In this document: piece by piece, positions 1 through 7,972 of the stretch
Numbering within the stretch: the stretch's first letter is position 1
How the letters are laid out: the number at the start of each line of letters is the position of its first letter
Assembly: GCA_964652155.1 (NCBI GenBank)
Contig: CAZZBK010000017.1
Coordinates: 1-57,335, forward strand
Direction: 5' to 3'
Source: CAZZBK01 sp964652155
Lineage (GTDB): Bacteria > Planctomycetota > Planctomycetia > Pirellulales > PNKZ01
Length of the DNA: 57,335 nucleotides
Notes under the pieces: model-generated
The model's database searches: none
What the model saw: the letters and a program-made list of their open reading frames with translations, nothing else
What the model was told of the DNA's origin: nothing
Translations under genes and position numbers: made by a program

Positions 1-62
1 TCCGCAAAGCGCTCGACAGCTTCGTCGAGGTCGTCGAGGAACCCAAGCGGAATGATACGTAG
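1..62 (+). CDS. C-terminal end of a gene cut by the window edge
   Basis: The third forward frame is open from the left edge and stops at the TAG at 60-62. It reads RKALDSFVEVVEEPKRNDT, a plausible soluble C-terminus rich in charged residues. The other two forward frames read less naturally. Only about 19 residues are visible, so no family can be named. A palindrome starts about 50 bp after the stop and may mark the end of this transcript. This is a reading-frame inference only. Confidence 0.35.
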   Translation, partial: RKALDSFVEVVEEPKRNDT

Positions 63-67
63 GGGGA

Positions 68-92
68 GGGTGTTTGGTGTTGGGTGTTTTGA
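68..92 (+). repeat. short degenerate GGTGTTG-type heptamer repeat
   Basis: The stretch contains TGTTTGGTGTTGGGTGTTT, a tandem degenerate heptamer. The same word appears in a longer array at 55500-55541, also just after the stop of a gene. It is a short-period repeat dispersed at gene ends in this genome. Confidence 0.5.
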
Positions 93-114
93 TTCCGAAT
101 CCGCTTCCGGCTCT

Positions 115-202
115 TCATAAAGCCGCGACCTTGGGTCGCGCTCTTTCCCTCGATGCGATGTGGATGGACGCCGGAGCGCGACCCAAGGTCGCGGCTTTAT
201 GA
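115..202. repeat. perfect 29-bp inverted repeat (large hairpin)
   Basis: Arm one (115-143) is the exact reverse complement of arm two (174-202), separated by a 30-bp spacer. Each arm also contains a small hairpin of its own (GCGACC TTG GGTCGC). There is no T-tract, so it is more like a REP or dispersed palindrome than a classical intrinsic terminator. It lies between the truncated left gene and the accessory patch. Confidence 0.75.
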
Positions 203-580
203 ATGCGTAGTCTCGGTGCATCATCGACATGGCGGCGTCATCCACGACCGCACACGCACCCCCGGCGTACGCCGCTACGTGGCTATCGACCGGGGGCTAA
301 AAACCGATTTGTCGCGGACGTGATGGTCGCCTCTCGCTCCGCGCGAGGTTCTTCGCGAGATCGCCGCACACGTCCGGCGCGCTTTCCCAGAGCGAAAGCC
401 GACAACTGTCTGTTCATTGGCCATCCATGCCGCCAGACACGGCAATTTACGAAGAGCGCATCAAAACACACCATCTGTGCGCCATGAAAAGCCGAGGGAA
501 AATTTGCATCAGAGTTCAATGATCGGTACGATGCCGAATGTGATTGATAAACGGCGGCTAGTTGTTTGTGGGACACGGCG
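203..580. other. non-coding stretch before the exonuclease gene
   Basis: Apart from the palindromic element at 259-301, nothing convincing is seen. Short open frames overlap here on both strands, but their predicted products are arginine- and proline-rich and look like shadow translations. Base composition falls from GC-rich to about half GC near 440, which marks the left edge of the low-GC patch. Confidence 0.5.
259..301. repeat. CCCCCGGCGTACG...CGACCGGGGGCTAAA palindromic element, copy 1
   Basis: A short element begins CCCCCGGCGTACG and ends CTATCGACCGGGGGCTAAA, so its ends can pair (CCCCCGG with CCGGGGG). Related copies occur at 2082-2126 and 18627-18669, all in intergenic DNA, all ending in GGGGGCTAAA and all on the same strand. 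No coding frame is shared. It is probably a small dispersed palindromic element. Confidence 0.6.
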
Positions 581-1447
581 ATGGACTTCACTTCGATTGA
601 CGTCGAGACGGCGAATGCTGACCTCTCAAGCATTTGCCAGATTGGAGTGGTGCGGTTTAAGAATAGTCAGATTTATGACACGTGGCAGACGCTCCTCAAC
701 CCGGAGGATTATTTCGACCCGATTAATGTTTCTATTCATGGGATCGATCAGGAGGCCGTCGCGGATGCACCGAAATTTCCTGCCATCTGCAAGATTCTTT
801 CCGAACATCTGTCAGGGGTGATTGCAGTCAGTCACACTGCATTTGATCGAACGGCGGTCGCTGCGTTGTTCGGAAGACATGGGCTCGACGTTCCGCAAGC
901 AACCTGGCTGGACACTGCAAAAGTCATCCGTAGAGCTTATCCCGATCTCTCACAGCGAGGTTACGGACTCGCGAATGTGGCCGAAAAGTTTGGCATTGCC
1001 TTTCAGCACCACGACGCAGTTGAGGACGCCCGCGCCGCAGGAGAGATTCTGGTGCATGCAATTAGAACAACGAGAATATCGCTTGAACAGTGGCTTGAAA
1101 GAGTCAAGCGTCCTATCAATGCGACCAATGGCGAGCCATCGGACCATATTACACGAGACGGTAATTCGGAAGGCCCTTTGTACGGCGAGGTTGTGGTTTT
1201 CACAGGTGCATTGACTATGCCGCGCCGAGAGGCGGCTGACTTGGCGGCAGTCGCGGGATGTGCAGTTGGGGCATCTGTTACCAAGACCACGACATTGCTT
1301 GTGGTCGGTGATCAAGACCTCAGATTGCTGGCTGGTCACGAAAAGAGTGTTAAGCATAGAAAAGCAGAAGACTTAATCGCAAAAGGCCAGTCAATTCGCA
1401 TATTGCGGGAAACTGATTTTCACTTGCTTGTTAGCAAGCCACGGTGA
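581..1447 (+). CDS. DnaQ-like 3'-5' exonuclease with C-terminal BRCT domain
   Basis: This 288-residue protein joins a DEDDh exonuclease to a BRCT domain. Exo I is the SIDVETA motif (Asp7, Glu9), Exo II is SHTAFD (Asp89) and Exo III is HHDAVEDA (His144, Asp149), so every catalytic residue is present. The BRCT-like part begins near residue 205 with GEVVVFTGAL and continues through AGCAVGASVTKTTTLLVVG. The family resembles the DNA polymerase III epsilon exonuclease, but stand-alone exonuclease-BRCT proteins usually act in repair or are of unknown role. The ATG at 581 is preferred over the in-frame ATG at 566 because the fold starts immediately after it. The gene is clearly less GC-rich than its neighbours, suggesting recent acquisition. 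Confidence 0.82.
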   Translation: MDFTSIDVETANADLSSICQIGVVRFKNSQIYDTWQTLLNPEDYFDPINVSIHGIDQEAVADAPKFPAICKILSEHLSGVIAVSHTAFDRTAVAALFGRHGLDVPQATWLDTAKVIRRAYPDLSQRGYGLANVAEKFGIAFQHHDAVEDARAAGEILVHAIRTTRISLEQWLERVKRPINATNGEPSDHITRDGNSEGPLYGEVVVFTGALTMPRREAADLAAVAGCAVGASVTKTTTLLVVGDQDLRLLAGHEKSVKHRKAEDLIAKGQSIRILRETDFHLLVSKPR

Positions 1448-1506
1448 TTCGGTTCATACTTAAACAATAGGCTCTGCCGGGACTTTGTATTGGGGGGTGC
1501 AACAAG

Positions 1507-1887
1507 ATGATCTCACGTTTGCGGCGTTCTGTACACCAACCAATTCGAGAGGTTTTGAGTTGGAGTGAGCGATGGGAAGGTCCGGATAAAGGTCTTATCG
1601 GGTGCTGGGAGTGCGGCCGACAAAAAAGAGTCACGGAACCGGAGTTAGCTGCACGCGCTGAAAAAGGCGAGCTTGTGATTCTCGCCTGGAAGGGTGGCGT
1701 CGAAGAAAAACTCAAACTCGAAAAGAAGCCGGGAACGTTGCAGTATCTAGCAACATGGCAAGGACTTCGCGGTGAGGATTTGGACATCGTTATCGAAGGA
1801 GAAAGAGTTATCGTGTGCGCAAAGACCGGCCAGGCTGTTTCCTTCACTGCCAAGCTGCCTCAGGATTTAGATTCACAATCAGGGTAA
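1507..1887 (+). CDS. hypothetical protein with a CxxC motif
   Basis: This is a 126-residue protein of unknown function. A GGGGGGTG ribosome-binding stretch ends about 8 bases before the ATG. The product has one CWECG motif near residues 33-37, followed by charged sequence with alternating beta-like segments. There is no signal peptide or membrane segment. It follows the exonuclease-BRCT gene by about 60 bp on the same strand and shares its lower GC content, so the two probably arrived together and may be co-transcribed. A single CxxC could bind metal only as a dimer or with a partner. Confidence 0.6.
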   Translation: MISRLRRSVHQPIREVLSWSERWEGPDKGLIGCWECGRQKRVTEPELAARAEKGELVILAWKGGVEEKLKLEKKPGTLQYLATWQGLRGEDLDIVIEGERVIVCAKTGQAVSFTAKLPQDLDSQSG

Positions 1888-2198
1888 ACCACCGGCCGCA
1901 AGTATTATCGGAAGCGTTAGATCCTCGAACTAGTTGTTGCCAGAGACGGGTACGACATAACAGCTCCCCGCGGGGGAACGTGGTCTCGCAACAGGGCTGG
2001 GGCGTTGCGGGCAAAACGCTCGCGGTTTGATGAAACGTCAGCTTGGCGAGTGAACTGCGAGCGTCAGCGCAGCGCGACGCGAGCCCCCAGCGTACGGACC
2101 TGCGGTCCTAGCGACCGGGGGCTAAATGCAGGACCCACGCTCCGTGATTCGACTCGGTGTCCATCCGTGTCCATCCGTGGTTTCATCTCTCTCCCCGC
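1888..2198. other. intergenic region with a palindromic element
   Basis: This holds the second copy of the CCCCCxGCGTACG...CGACCGGGGGCTAAA element (2082-2126), with a short tandem CCATCCGTG word around 2161-2180. GC content rises again across it, so it forms the right edge of the low-GC patch. No credible gene is seen. It lies between convergent genes and could carry terminators for both. Confidence 0.5.
2082..2126. repeat. CCCCCGGCGTACG...GGGGGCTAAA element, copy 2
   Basis: It starts AGCCCCCAGCGTACG and ends GCGACCGGGGGCTAAA. The middle differs from copy 1 while the ends and spacing are kept, as expected for a hairpin held by pairing rather than by coding. Confidence 0.6.
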
Positions 2199-3611
2199 TC
2201 AAATGTCGTAATACAAGCAAAACTCGTACGGGTGGGGTCGCAGCCGCATGGCCTCGACCTCTTTCTCGTGCTTGTAACGGATCCAGGTGTGGATCACGTC
2301 GCTTGTGAACACGTCGCCGCGCAATAAAAAGTCGTGCTTGCCACGCAACGCCGCGAGCGACTCTTCGAGCGAGCCGGGAGCCTTGGGCACGCGGGCCAAC
2401 TCTTCCGGCGGCAGGTCGTAGATGTCCTTGTCCAACGGTTCGCCGGGATGAATTTTGTTCTGAATGCCGTCGATCACCGCCATCAACATCGCCGCAAAGG
2501 CCAGGTACGGATTGCAACTCGGGTCGGGACAGCGGAACTCGACTCGCTTGGCCTTGGGGCTCTGACTGTACATCGGAATGCGGCAGGCTGCCGAGCGGTT
2601 GCGCTGCGAGTAGGCCAGGTTGACCGGCGCCTCGTAGCCGGGCACCAGGCGCTTGTAGCTATTGGTCGTCGGATTGGAAAAGGCCAGGATCGCCGGCGCG
2701 TGCTTGAGCAAGCCGCCAATCGCGTACAAGGCCATGTCACTCAGGCCCGCATAGCCGCTGCCGGCAAACAGCGGTTGCCCGGCTTTCCAGAGCGAGATAT
2801 GCGTGTGCATGCCGCTGCCGTTGTCGCCAAACAGGGGCTTGGGCATAAACGTCACGGTGCGGTTATGCCGCCGCGCGACGTTCTTGACAATGTACTTATA
2901 CATGCACATATAGTCCCCCATCTTCACGAGGTCCTGATAGCGCAGGTCGATCTCGCACTGACCGGCGGTCGCCACCTCGTGATGCTGGGCCTCGACATCC
3001 ATGCCGCAGTCGATCATGGCCTGCATCATTTCGTTGCGCAGGTCCATGAACTGATCGGCCGGGGGGACCGGAAAGTACCCTTCTTTGTGCCGCAGTTTGT
3101 AACCCAGGTTCGGGCTTTCGACCCGCCCGCGGTTCCATTCCCCTTCGATGCTGTCGAGATGGTAGTAGCCTTCGTGCGCGTTTTGGTCGAAGCGGACGTC
3201 GTCGAAGATGAAGAACTCGGCCTCGGCCCCGACAGAGCAGGTGTCGGCCAAGCCGGTGCTCTGCAGGTAGTTCACTGCCTTGCGAGCGACATTGCGCGGG
3301 TCGCGCGAGTAATCTTCGCGCGTGATCGGGTCCTGAATGTTGCACAGCAGCACGAGCGTGGGCATTTCGGTGAACGGGTCAATGAACGCCGAGTCGGCCT
3401 GCGGCACGAGGATCATGTCGCTCTCGTTGATCGCCTGCCAACCGCGGATGCTCGAGCCGTCGAAGCCGAGCCCGTCGTCGAACACGTTCTCGTCGAGCTT
3501 GCTGACAGGGATGGTGAAATGTTGCCACAGGCCGGGGAAGTCCATGAAGCGGAGGTCGACCGCCTTGACGTTCCGTTCGCGGCACAAGGCCAGTATCTTT
3601 TTCGGTTCCAT
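2199..3611 (-). CDS. glnA: type I glutamine synthetase
   Basis: This 470-residue protein makes glutamine from glutamate, ammonia and ATP in the cytoplasm. Length and motifs match bacterial GSI: the N-terminal beta-grasp segment with DGSSIRGW, the metal-binding GAEAEFF segment, the HEVATAGQCEI stretch, the GSGMHTH ATP-site segment and the NPTTNSYKRLVPG glutamate-binding segment. Tyr398 in the IYDLPPEE motif corresponds to the tyrosine adenylylated in GSI-beta enzymes, so control by adenylylation is plausible although no glnE lies in the window. An AGGA ribosome-binding site precedes the ATG. The gene stands alone, but amtB, a PII gene and glnD lie 17-22 kb away, so nitrogen control is locally concentrated. 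Confidence 0.97.
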   Translation of the reverse strand: MEPKKILALCRERNVKAVDLRFMDFPGLWQHFTIPVSKLDENVFDDGLGFDGSSIRGWQAINESDMILVPQADSAFIDPFTEMPTLVLLCNIQDPITREDYSRDPRNVARKAVNYLQSTGLADTCSVGAEAEFFIFDDVRFDQNAHEGYYHLDSIEGEWNRGRVESPNLGYKLRHKEGYFPVPPADQFMDLRNEMMQAMIDCGMDVEAQHHEVATAGQCEIDLRYQDLVKMGDYMCMYKYIVKNVARRHNRTVTFMPKPLFGDNGSGMHTHISLWKAGQPLFAGSGYAGLSDMALYAIGGLLKHAPAILAFSNPTTNSYKRLVPGYEAPVNLAYSQRNRSAACRIPMYSQSPKAKRVEFRCPDPSCNPYLAFAAMLMAVIDGIQNKIHPGEPLDKDIYDLPPEELARVPKAPGSLEESLAALRGKHDFLLRGDVFTSDVIHTWIRYKHEKEVEAMRLRPHPYEFCLYYDI

Positions 3612-3697
3612 CGTGCGGGTTCCTACGGAGCTCGGCTGAGAGTTTCCGAACGATTATAGCTTGCCGATGGAGACCGTCCCAGATTGGCGAGGCGACC

Positions 3698-3730
3698 CGT
3701 CCAATGAGGACCAACGCAAAGCGTGGGCTG
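3698..3730 (+). repeat. 33-bp direct repeat, left copy
   Basis: The sequence starting CGTCCAATGAGGACC and ending AAAGCGTGGGCTG is repeated exactly at 3852-3884. The two copies bracket the palindromic element. At 33 bp they are long for an insertion target duplication, so duplication with the element is another reading. Confidence 0.75.
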
Positions 3731-3734
3731 TCTG

Positions 3735-3849
3735 GTGTGAGCGTCAGCGTTGGGGGTGGCTGGTGGTTTGCGAAGCAAACCCCGGCGAGTGACATGTGAC
3801 ACCGCCGCGAAGTGAGCCGGGGTTTGCAGACGCAAACCGCCAGCCACCC
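3735..3849 (+). repeat. dispersed GGTGGCTGG palindromic element, copy A
   Basis: The element starts GTGTGAGCGTCAGCGTT. Its outer arm GGTGGCTGGTGGTTTGCG pairs imperfectly with CGCAAACCGCCAGCCACC at the far end. The inner arms pair CCCCGGC with GCCGGGG around a centre reading GAGTGACATGTGACACCGC. Related copies lie at 19324, 22457, 22636, 30649, 42844 and 47826. Short frames through it encode a recurring peptide (VVGGWWFAKQTPAS) that would be a spurious gene call. Confidence 0.8.
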
Positions 3850-3851
3850 GC

Positions 3852-3884
3852 CGTCCAATGAGGACCAACGCAAAGCGTGGGCTG
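3852..3884 (+). repeat. 33-bp direct repeat, right copy
   Basis: This is the exact repeat of 3698-3730 on the other side of the palindromic element. Confidence 0.75.
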
Positions 3885-4201
3885 GATGGGCATCGGCGAG
3901 CCACGTGAAACCGGAAAATACCGTGCCTGAAGTTGGTCGCTCGGGCTGAATGAACCGCGTCGTCGTCAAAAGAAACGGCCGACACGAGCCGGTACCGGGC
4001 TCAAGGCGACTGGGAAAGTACCGACCAAGCAGGGGGCTGAAGTTGCCCGGATTTCCAGGGCGAGCCTGTTGTATTGCCCCCCTGCGCCTGATTACAGTGA
4101 CTCTCTTGGGTCGCCCAAGTCAGACCGATGGGTGACGACCCAAACACCCCATTACCGCATGGAACGGTCGCAGCCTCCCTTCTTTCTGCCAGGAGATGTT
4201 C

Positions 4202-5692
4202 ATGAGTCGTAAAACGCCCCGTCGCGATTTTATCCGCACCAGCACGGCGACGACCATCGGTGCCTCGTTCTTCCTTGGTCAATCGCTGGATCTGCGCGGC
4301 CAGGAACGATCGGCCAATGAGCAATTGAACGTTGCCTGCTTCGGTGTTGGTGGCAAAGGGGGGAGCGACTCGAACAACGCGGCCGCGTTCGGCAATGTTG
4401 TCGCGATCTGCGATGTCGACCGCAACACGCTTGAAAACAAGGGGAAGGCCAAGGGCTTTGAAAACGCCGAACGCTTTACCGACTACCGTGAGTTGCTTGC
4501 CAAGTTCGGCAAGAAGATCGACATTGCCACGATTAGCACCCCCGACCACATGCACGGACCGATCACGCTGGCCTGCATGCGCCTCGGCATTAGCTGCTAC
4601 ACGCAGAAGCCGCTGACCCGTACGATCTACGAAGCCCGCAAGCTCGCCCAGGTGGCACAAGAAACAGGCGTTTGCACCCAAATGGGTAACCAAGGCACCG
4701 CGCTCGATTCGTCGCGCGAGGCGATTGCCCAAATCCGCTCGGGCGTGCTCGGGACACTCCAGGCTGTTTACGCTTGGTCGAATCGTCCGATTTGGGCGCA
4801 AGGCCCCGGTCGTCGGATGACGCTGGCGAAGTTCTCGGCCCAGGCGATGAAGGAAAGTCCTGAAGGGGCTGAGAAGCTCATCGCCAAGAAGAAGGAAGAG
4901 ATTGAAAAGGCGTTGCAGCGCGTCGATTGGCCGAACTGGCTGGGTGTGGCCCCGTCTCGCGAGTTCTGGCCCGGTCTCTATCACACGTTCCAGCACCGTG
5001 GTTGGTGGGACTTTGGCACCGGCGCGCTGGGCGACATGGCCTGCCATCAGTTGACCGTGCCGTTTGCTTCGTGCGGGCTGCGTGATCCGATCTCGGTCGT
5101 CGCTCGGTCCACGGGCCACGACTTCGACAGTTTCCCGGCAAGTTCGGTCATTAAGTTCGAGTTTCCATCGACCTCCGAGCGCCCCGCAATCCCGTTCTAT
5201 TGGTACGACCGCAAGGGAAACAAGCCGCCGATGGAACTGTTCGAGAAGCATGGTATCAAGAACGTCTCCGACAGTGGCGTATTCATTGTCGGCGAGAAGG
5301 GTGCCTTCTACAGTTCAGACGACTACTGCGGTCGGTACGAACTCAAGGGGGTCGAGAAGGTCAAGGTCGACTTCCTGGCCGCTGAGAGTAAGGGGAACAA
5401 CGACCTGAACAACATGTACGAGCTGTTCCGCGCCAAGCGTGCCGGCGATCCCAAAATCTGCATGTCGAATTTTGTCGACCGGGCTGGTCCCTTGACCGAA
5501 ACCATTCTGCTCGGCAATCTGGCCGTTTGGGCCGCCGCCAAAGGTGGCGAAAACGGTGAGATGGGTGAATGGGGTGAAAAGGTCGAGTGGGATGCAAAGA
5601 ACCTCAAGGTCACCAACCTTGCGGCTCTCAATACGCCCCGCGTGGCCGACCTGATCAAGCCGGCCTATGCCTCGGGCCATCGCCTTGACTAA
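4202..5692 (+). CDS. Tat-exported Gfo/Idh/MocA family oxidoreductase
   Basis: This 496-residue protein is probably an NAD(P)-dependent sugar or cyclitol dehydrogenase acting outside the cytoplasm. It opens with a twin-arginine signal (RKTPRRDFIRTSTATT) and a short hydrophobic stretch. The Rossmann part follows with CFGVGGKGGSDS, CDVDRN, STPDHMHGP and a QKPLTRT segment where the family usually has EKP; the Glu is replaced by Gln. The C-terminal half has the alpha/beta fold typical of the family. The start at 4202 is preferred over the ATG at 4196 because AGGAG at 4191-4195 is spaced correctly only for 4202. Such proteins are abundant and mostly uncharacterised in planctomycetes. Substrate is unknown. 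Confidence 0.88.
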   Translation: MSRKTPRRDFIRTSTATTIGASFFLGQSLDLRGQERSANEQLNVACFGVGGKGGSDSNNAAAFGNVVAICDVDRNTLENKGKAKGFENAERFTDYRELLAKFGKKIDIATISTPDHMHGPITLACMRLGISCYTQKPLTRTIYEARKLAQVAQETGVCTQMGNQGTALDSSREAIAQIRSGVLGTLQAVYAWSNRPIWAQGPGRRMTLAKFSAQAMKESPEGAEKLIAKKKEEIEKALQRVDWPNWLGVAPSREFWPGLYHTFQHRGWWDFGTGALGDMACHQLTVPFASCGLRDPISVVARSTGHDFDSFPASSVIKFEFPSTSERPAIPFYWYDRKGNKPPMELFEKHGIKNVSDSGVFIVGEKGAFYSSDDYCGRYELKGVEKVKVDFLAAESKGNNDLNNMYELFRAKRAGDPKICMSNFVDRAGPLTETILLGNLAVWAAAKGGENGEMGEWGEKVEWDAKNLKVTNLAALNTPRVADLIKPAYASGHRLD

Positions 5693-5704
5693 CGATTCGT
5701 TGTG

Positions 5705-5740
5705 GCGTTGGGTGCATGGTGACGCTCGTGCGCCCAACGC
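5705..5740. terminator. hairpin downstream of the oxidoreductase gene
   Basis: GCGTTGGGTGCA (5705-5716) pairs with TGCGCCCAACGC (5729-5740), with one G-T pair. It begins 12 bp after the stop codon. There is no T-tract, so it may protect the 3' end rather than terminate on its own. Confidence 0.4.
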
Positions 5741-5807
5741 ACAGCCAGATTCGCTCGCCCCGCCTGAATCGCATTTCATCCGCTTGATAACGAACGAGTG
5801 ACACAGC

Positions 5808-7088
5808 ATGCTGAGCTTGAAAGGGTTCCGTGGTTGGATGGCGTTCATGGCGCTGGGGCTGGCGAGTTTGACCACCGTACTCCAAACTCGTGCGGCTGAT
5901 CCCACCCCGCGGGCTACGGCCAAGCCGGCCGACGTCCAAGCTGCCCGAGACCGTATCGCGGCGCTCGGGGCGCGAGCCAAATGCACTCTGGCAAGTGGCG
6001 ATCGGCTGACGGAAATCGTCATTGAAGACGGCGCGAACCTGACGGCCGACGACGTGGCGCTCTTCGGTACGCTCAGCGATCTCGAAAAGCTGCACATCTT
6101 CAACTGTCGCACACTCAACGACGCCAGCGCTGCCAAGCTTAGTCGCTTGAGCCACCTGACGAGCTTGGCCCTGACCAACACGGTCATCAACGATGTGTCG
6201 ATCGAGATGATCGTCCAATCGTTTCCACAGTTGACCGAGTTGGATCTGTCGTCAAATACAAACTGCACCAGCGGCATGGTCAAAATCTTGAGCAATCTGA
6301 CCAAGCTACAACGGCTCACGTTGCTGCAAAATCAGGTGAATGACATCGGCGCTCAGCGACTCGCCAAGCTGCAAGACCTCCGTGTGCTCGACCTGCGGGG
6401 TAACATGGAAGCGGGTGACTTGGCGATTGAAGTCATTGCCAATCTGCCCAAGTTGGTCGCGTTCAAGCATCGCAGCACGGCGGTCACCGATTCTGGCATG
6501 GAGTATCTGAGCCAGAACCCGTCGCTCGACGCGCTGCTCTTGCAAGATTTCGCGATCACCGATCAATCTGGACCGCATCTGGCCAAACTCGGCAAACTCA
6601 CTCAACTCGAAATTCTACGTTGCCAAGGCTTCGGTTCCGATGGCGTGTTGGCACTCAAAGGCATGGGCTTGACGCGCCTGACGCTCCGCGATTTACCTAA
6701 TGTCGACGACCGCGCGATGGAAGTCCTCGACGATCTGCCCAAGATGAAGCGACTTTTTCTACATGAGCTAACGTCGGTGGGGGACGAAGGCCTGAAGCAT
6801 CTCGCCGCCCAAAAATCGCTCGAATTGCTCGATATCTGGTCCGTGCCGCAACTCAGTGATGCGACGATCGACGTGATCGCGCAGTGCCCAAACCTCAAGA
6901 CCTTGTCGCTTCGCGAGACAGGCATTTCGGATGCGGCCATCGACAAGCTCTTGGCCATGCCCGGCCTGACGACTCTGACGTTCAAAGACAACGGCAATGT
7001 GACGGCTGCAGGTCTGAAAAAGCTCGCGGCCAAGAAATGGGCCAAGCTCGATCTCGGTACCGCATCGGGTGGCGATGCGGCACCTTAG
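5808..7088 (+). CDS. secreted leucine-rich-repeat protein
   Basis: This 426-residue protein has a Sec-type signal peptide (about residues 1-29, ending TRAADP) followed by roughly a dozen leucine-rich repeats of the LxxLxxLxLxxTxIxDxG type, from near residue 60 to the C-terminus. Repeats of about 24 residues with a final D-x-G are of the cysteine-containing or ribonuclease-inhibitor-like class. No enzymatic domain or membrane anchor is seen, so a binding or scaffold role outside the cytoplasm is likely. It follows the Tat-exported oxidoreductase by 115 bp on the same strand and could share its transcript, although a hairpin lies between them. Confidence 0.85.
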   Translation: MLSLKGFRGWMAFMALGLASLTTVLQTRAADPTPRATAKPADVQAARDRIAALGARAKCTLASGDRLTEIVIEDGANLTADDVALFGTLSDLEKLHIFNCRTLNDASAAKLSRLSHLTSLALTNTVINDVSIEMIVQSFPQLTELDLSSNTNCTSGMVKILSNLTKLQRLTLLQNQVNDIGAQRLAKLQDLRVLDLRGNMEAGDLAIEVIANLPKLVAFKHRSTAVTDSGMEYLSQNPSLDALLLQDFAITDQSGPHLAKLGKLTQLEILRCQGFGSDGVLALKGMGLTRLTLRDLPNVDDRAMEVLDDLPKMKRLFLHELTSVGDEGLKHLAAQKSLELLDIWSVPQLSDATIDVIAQCPNLKTLSLRETGISDAAIDKLLAMPGLTTLTFKDNGNVTAAGLKKLAAKKWAKLDLGTASGGDAAP

Positions 7089-7114
7089 AGCGTCTAACAA
7101 AAGGGCAGCCGCGA

Positions 7115-7141
7115 GGGGGACAGTCCCCGGCCACTTTTTTT
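7115..7141 (+). terminator. intrinsic terminator after the leucine-rich-repeat gene
   Basis: A GGGGA-CAG-TCCCC stem-loop (7116-7128) is followed after GGCCAC by a run of eight T (7134-7141). The stem is short but fully GC-supported, and it sits 30 bp after the stop codon. Confidence 0.5.
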
Positions 7142-7174
7142 AGGCACTCTTAGTCGTCTTTCTCTGGCGAGACG

Positions 7175-7396
7175 TTACGCCGAGCGGTGCAGGGTCGAGT
7201 TGGGCTCTACCGGCGAGGCGAAGCACACCACGCGCAAGCATTGCTGGCTCGCGCCCCCCAGATAGACCTCGTGGGCCACAATCACCGGGCAGTTCTCTTC
7301 GGTGTCGTACTCGACCGCCCGCGGTGCGGACCGTTTTGGGGACTTCGTACCAGGACGAGGCTGCATAGTTGTCGTATTCAATGTGGCTTGCCTCAT
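7175..7396 (-). CDS. small hypothetical protein with strong ribosome-binding site
   Basis: A 73-residue frame begins MRQATLNTTTMQPRPGTK and contains an acidic stretch AVEYDTEENCPVIVAHEVY. The ATG follows AGGAGG with a 4-base gap, the best Shine-Dalgarno match seen in this region. No family is recognised. Two cysteines lie in the second half and there is no signal peptide. A longer frame reaching 7762 exists, but its N-terminal part looks non-coding. It sits about 100 bp downstream of another tiny frame on the same strand, so the two could form a small operon. Real expression is unproven. Confidence 0.5.
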   Translation of the reverse strand: MRQATLNTTTMQPRPGTKSPKRSAPRAVEYDTEENCPVIVAHEVYLGGASQQCLRVVCFASPVEPNSTLHRSA

Positions 7397-7494
7397 GAGA
7401 CCTCCTTGCTCCTGTGAAAGCACTCTCATAATCGGCACTCTGACGGGTAAACTGTGACAATTTGTCGGTGATAGCTTGTTGCGACTTGCCTGGA

Positions 7495-7620
7495 TTACCG
7501 CACGGTGCTCACGCGCCGCCGGGCCTCGTTGGCCAGAATCATCTGCAGTAGTCGTTGCCGCATCTCGGCCTGGGGCGAGTTGCTGGCGGTCGGCGGTTGC
7601 GGCTTGGTCAGGGTTTTCAT
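7495..7620 (-). CDS. possible 41-residue small protein
   Basis: A short frame encodes MKTLTKPQPPTASNSPQAEM followed by a basic helix-like tail (RQRLLQMILANEARRRVSTVR). It was found by reading the reverse strand directly. The tail would be an amphipathic, arginine-rich helix. The ribosome-binding site is weak, and a 10-bp inverted repeat (GGCGACTCAC at 7624-7633 with GTGAGTCGCC at 7658-7667) starts 3 bases upstream of the ATG. That repeat could hide the start in a hairpin or act as an operator. It lies upstream of the 73-residue frame on the same strand. Function is unknown. Confidence 0.35.
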   Translation of the reverse strand: MKTLTKPQPPTASNSPQAEMRQRLLQMILANEARRRVSTVR

Positions 7621-7972
7621 CGTGGCGACTCACAAGGGGCGATTCGGGGGTCATTAGGTGAGTCGCCGCCGCGCTGCGGCCGGTCACATGCCTTGAACAG
7701 GGGGTTTCGGCCAGATTTCGACTCCCTGGCCTGCTGCGCCTAACGATCGCGCCGCCTCGCACGGCCGCAACGCGCTTGGCTCGTGTAACGAACGCGCCAG
7801 CTAGCGAAGAGCTTTGGCCCGACCCGAGAATATTGAGCCCCGCTCATCCCGCGAGCCGATGACCATCGATGATTCCACGGAAGCGTTTGGGCACGGATGC
7901 GCTCAGAACGCCGCGACACGGTCTGGACCTACGGACCCGTGCGTGGCGCTCAGTTATTGAGGCGTCCGCATC
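7621..7972. other. intergenic region upstream of ftsK
   Basis: It contains the 10-bp inverted repeat at 7624-7667 and presumably promoters for the divergent small genes and ftsK. No convincing promoter boxes, RNA gene or further coding frame were recognised. Confidence 0.4.

Larger units (their letters stand above)
3612..4201. other. divergent intergenic region with a direct-repeat-flanked palindrome
   Basis: This region between divergent glnA and the oxidoreductase gene carries a dispersed palindromic element (3735-3849), flanked by two identical 33-bp direct repeats (3698-3730 and 3852-3884). Promoters of both genes must be here, but I could not assign clear -35/-10 boxes or a sigma-54 site. 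The final 10 bases hold the AGGAG ribosome-binding site of the downstream gene. Confidence 0.55.

Noticed and set aside
203..487. 94-residue frame in the left intergenic DNA
   Set aside because: Arg/Pro-rich translation, no ribosome-binding site, overlaps a palindromic element, and a competing frame on the other strand is no better.
2334..3659. Long 441-residue frame antisense to glnA
   Set aside because: It covers nearly all of glnA in reverse, a common artefact in GC-rich genes, and shows no recognisable family or ribosome-binding site.
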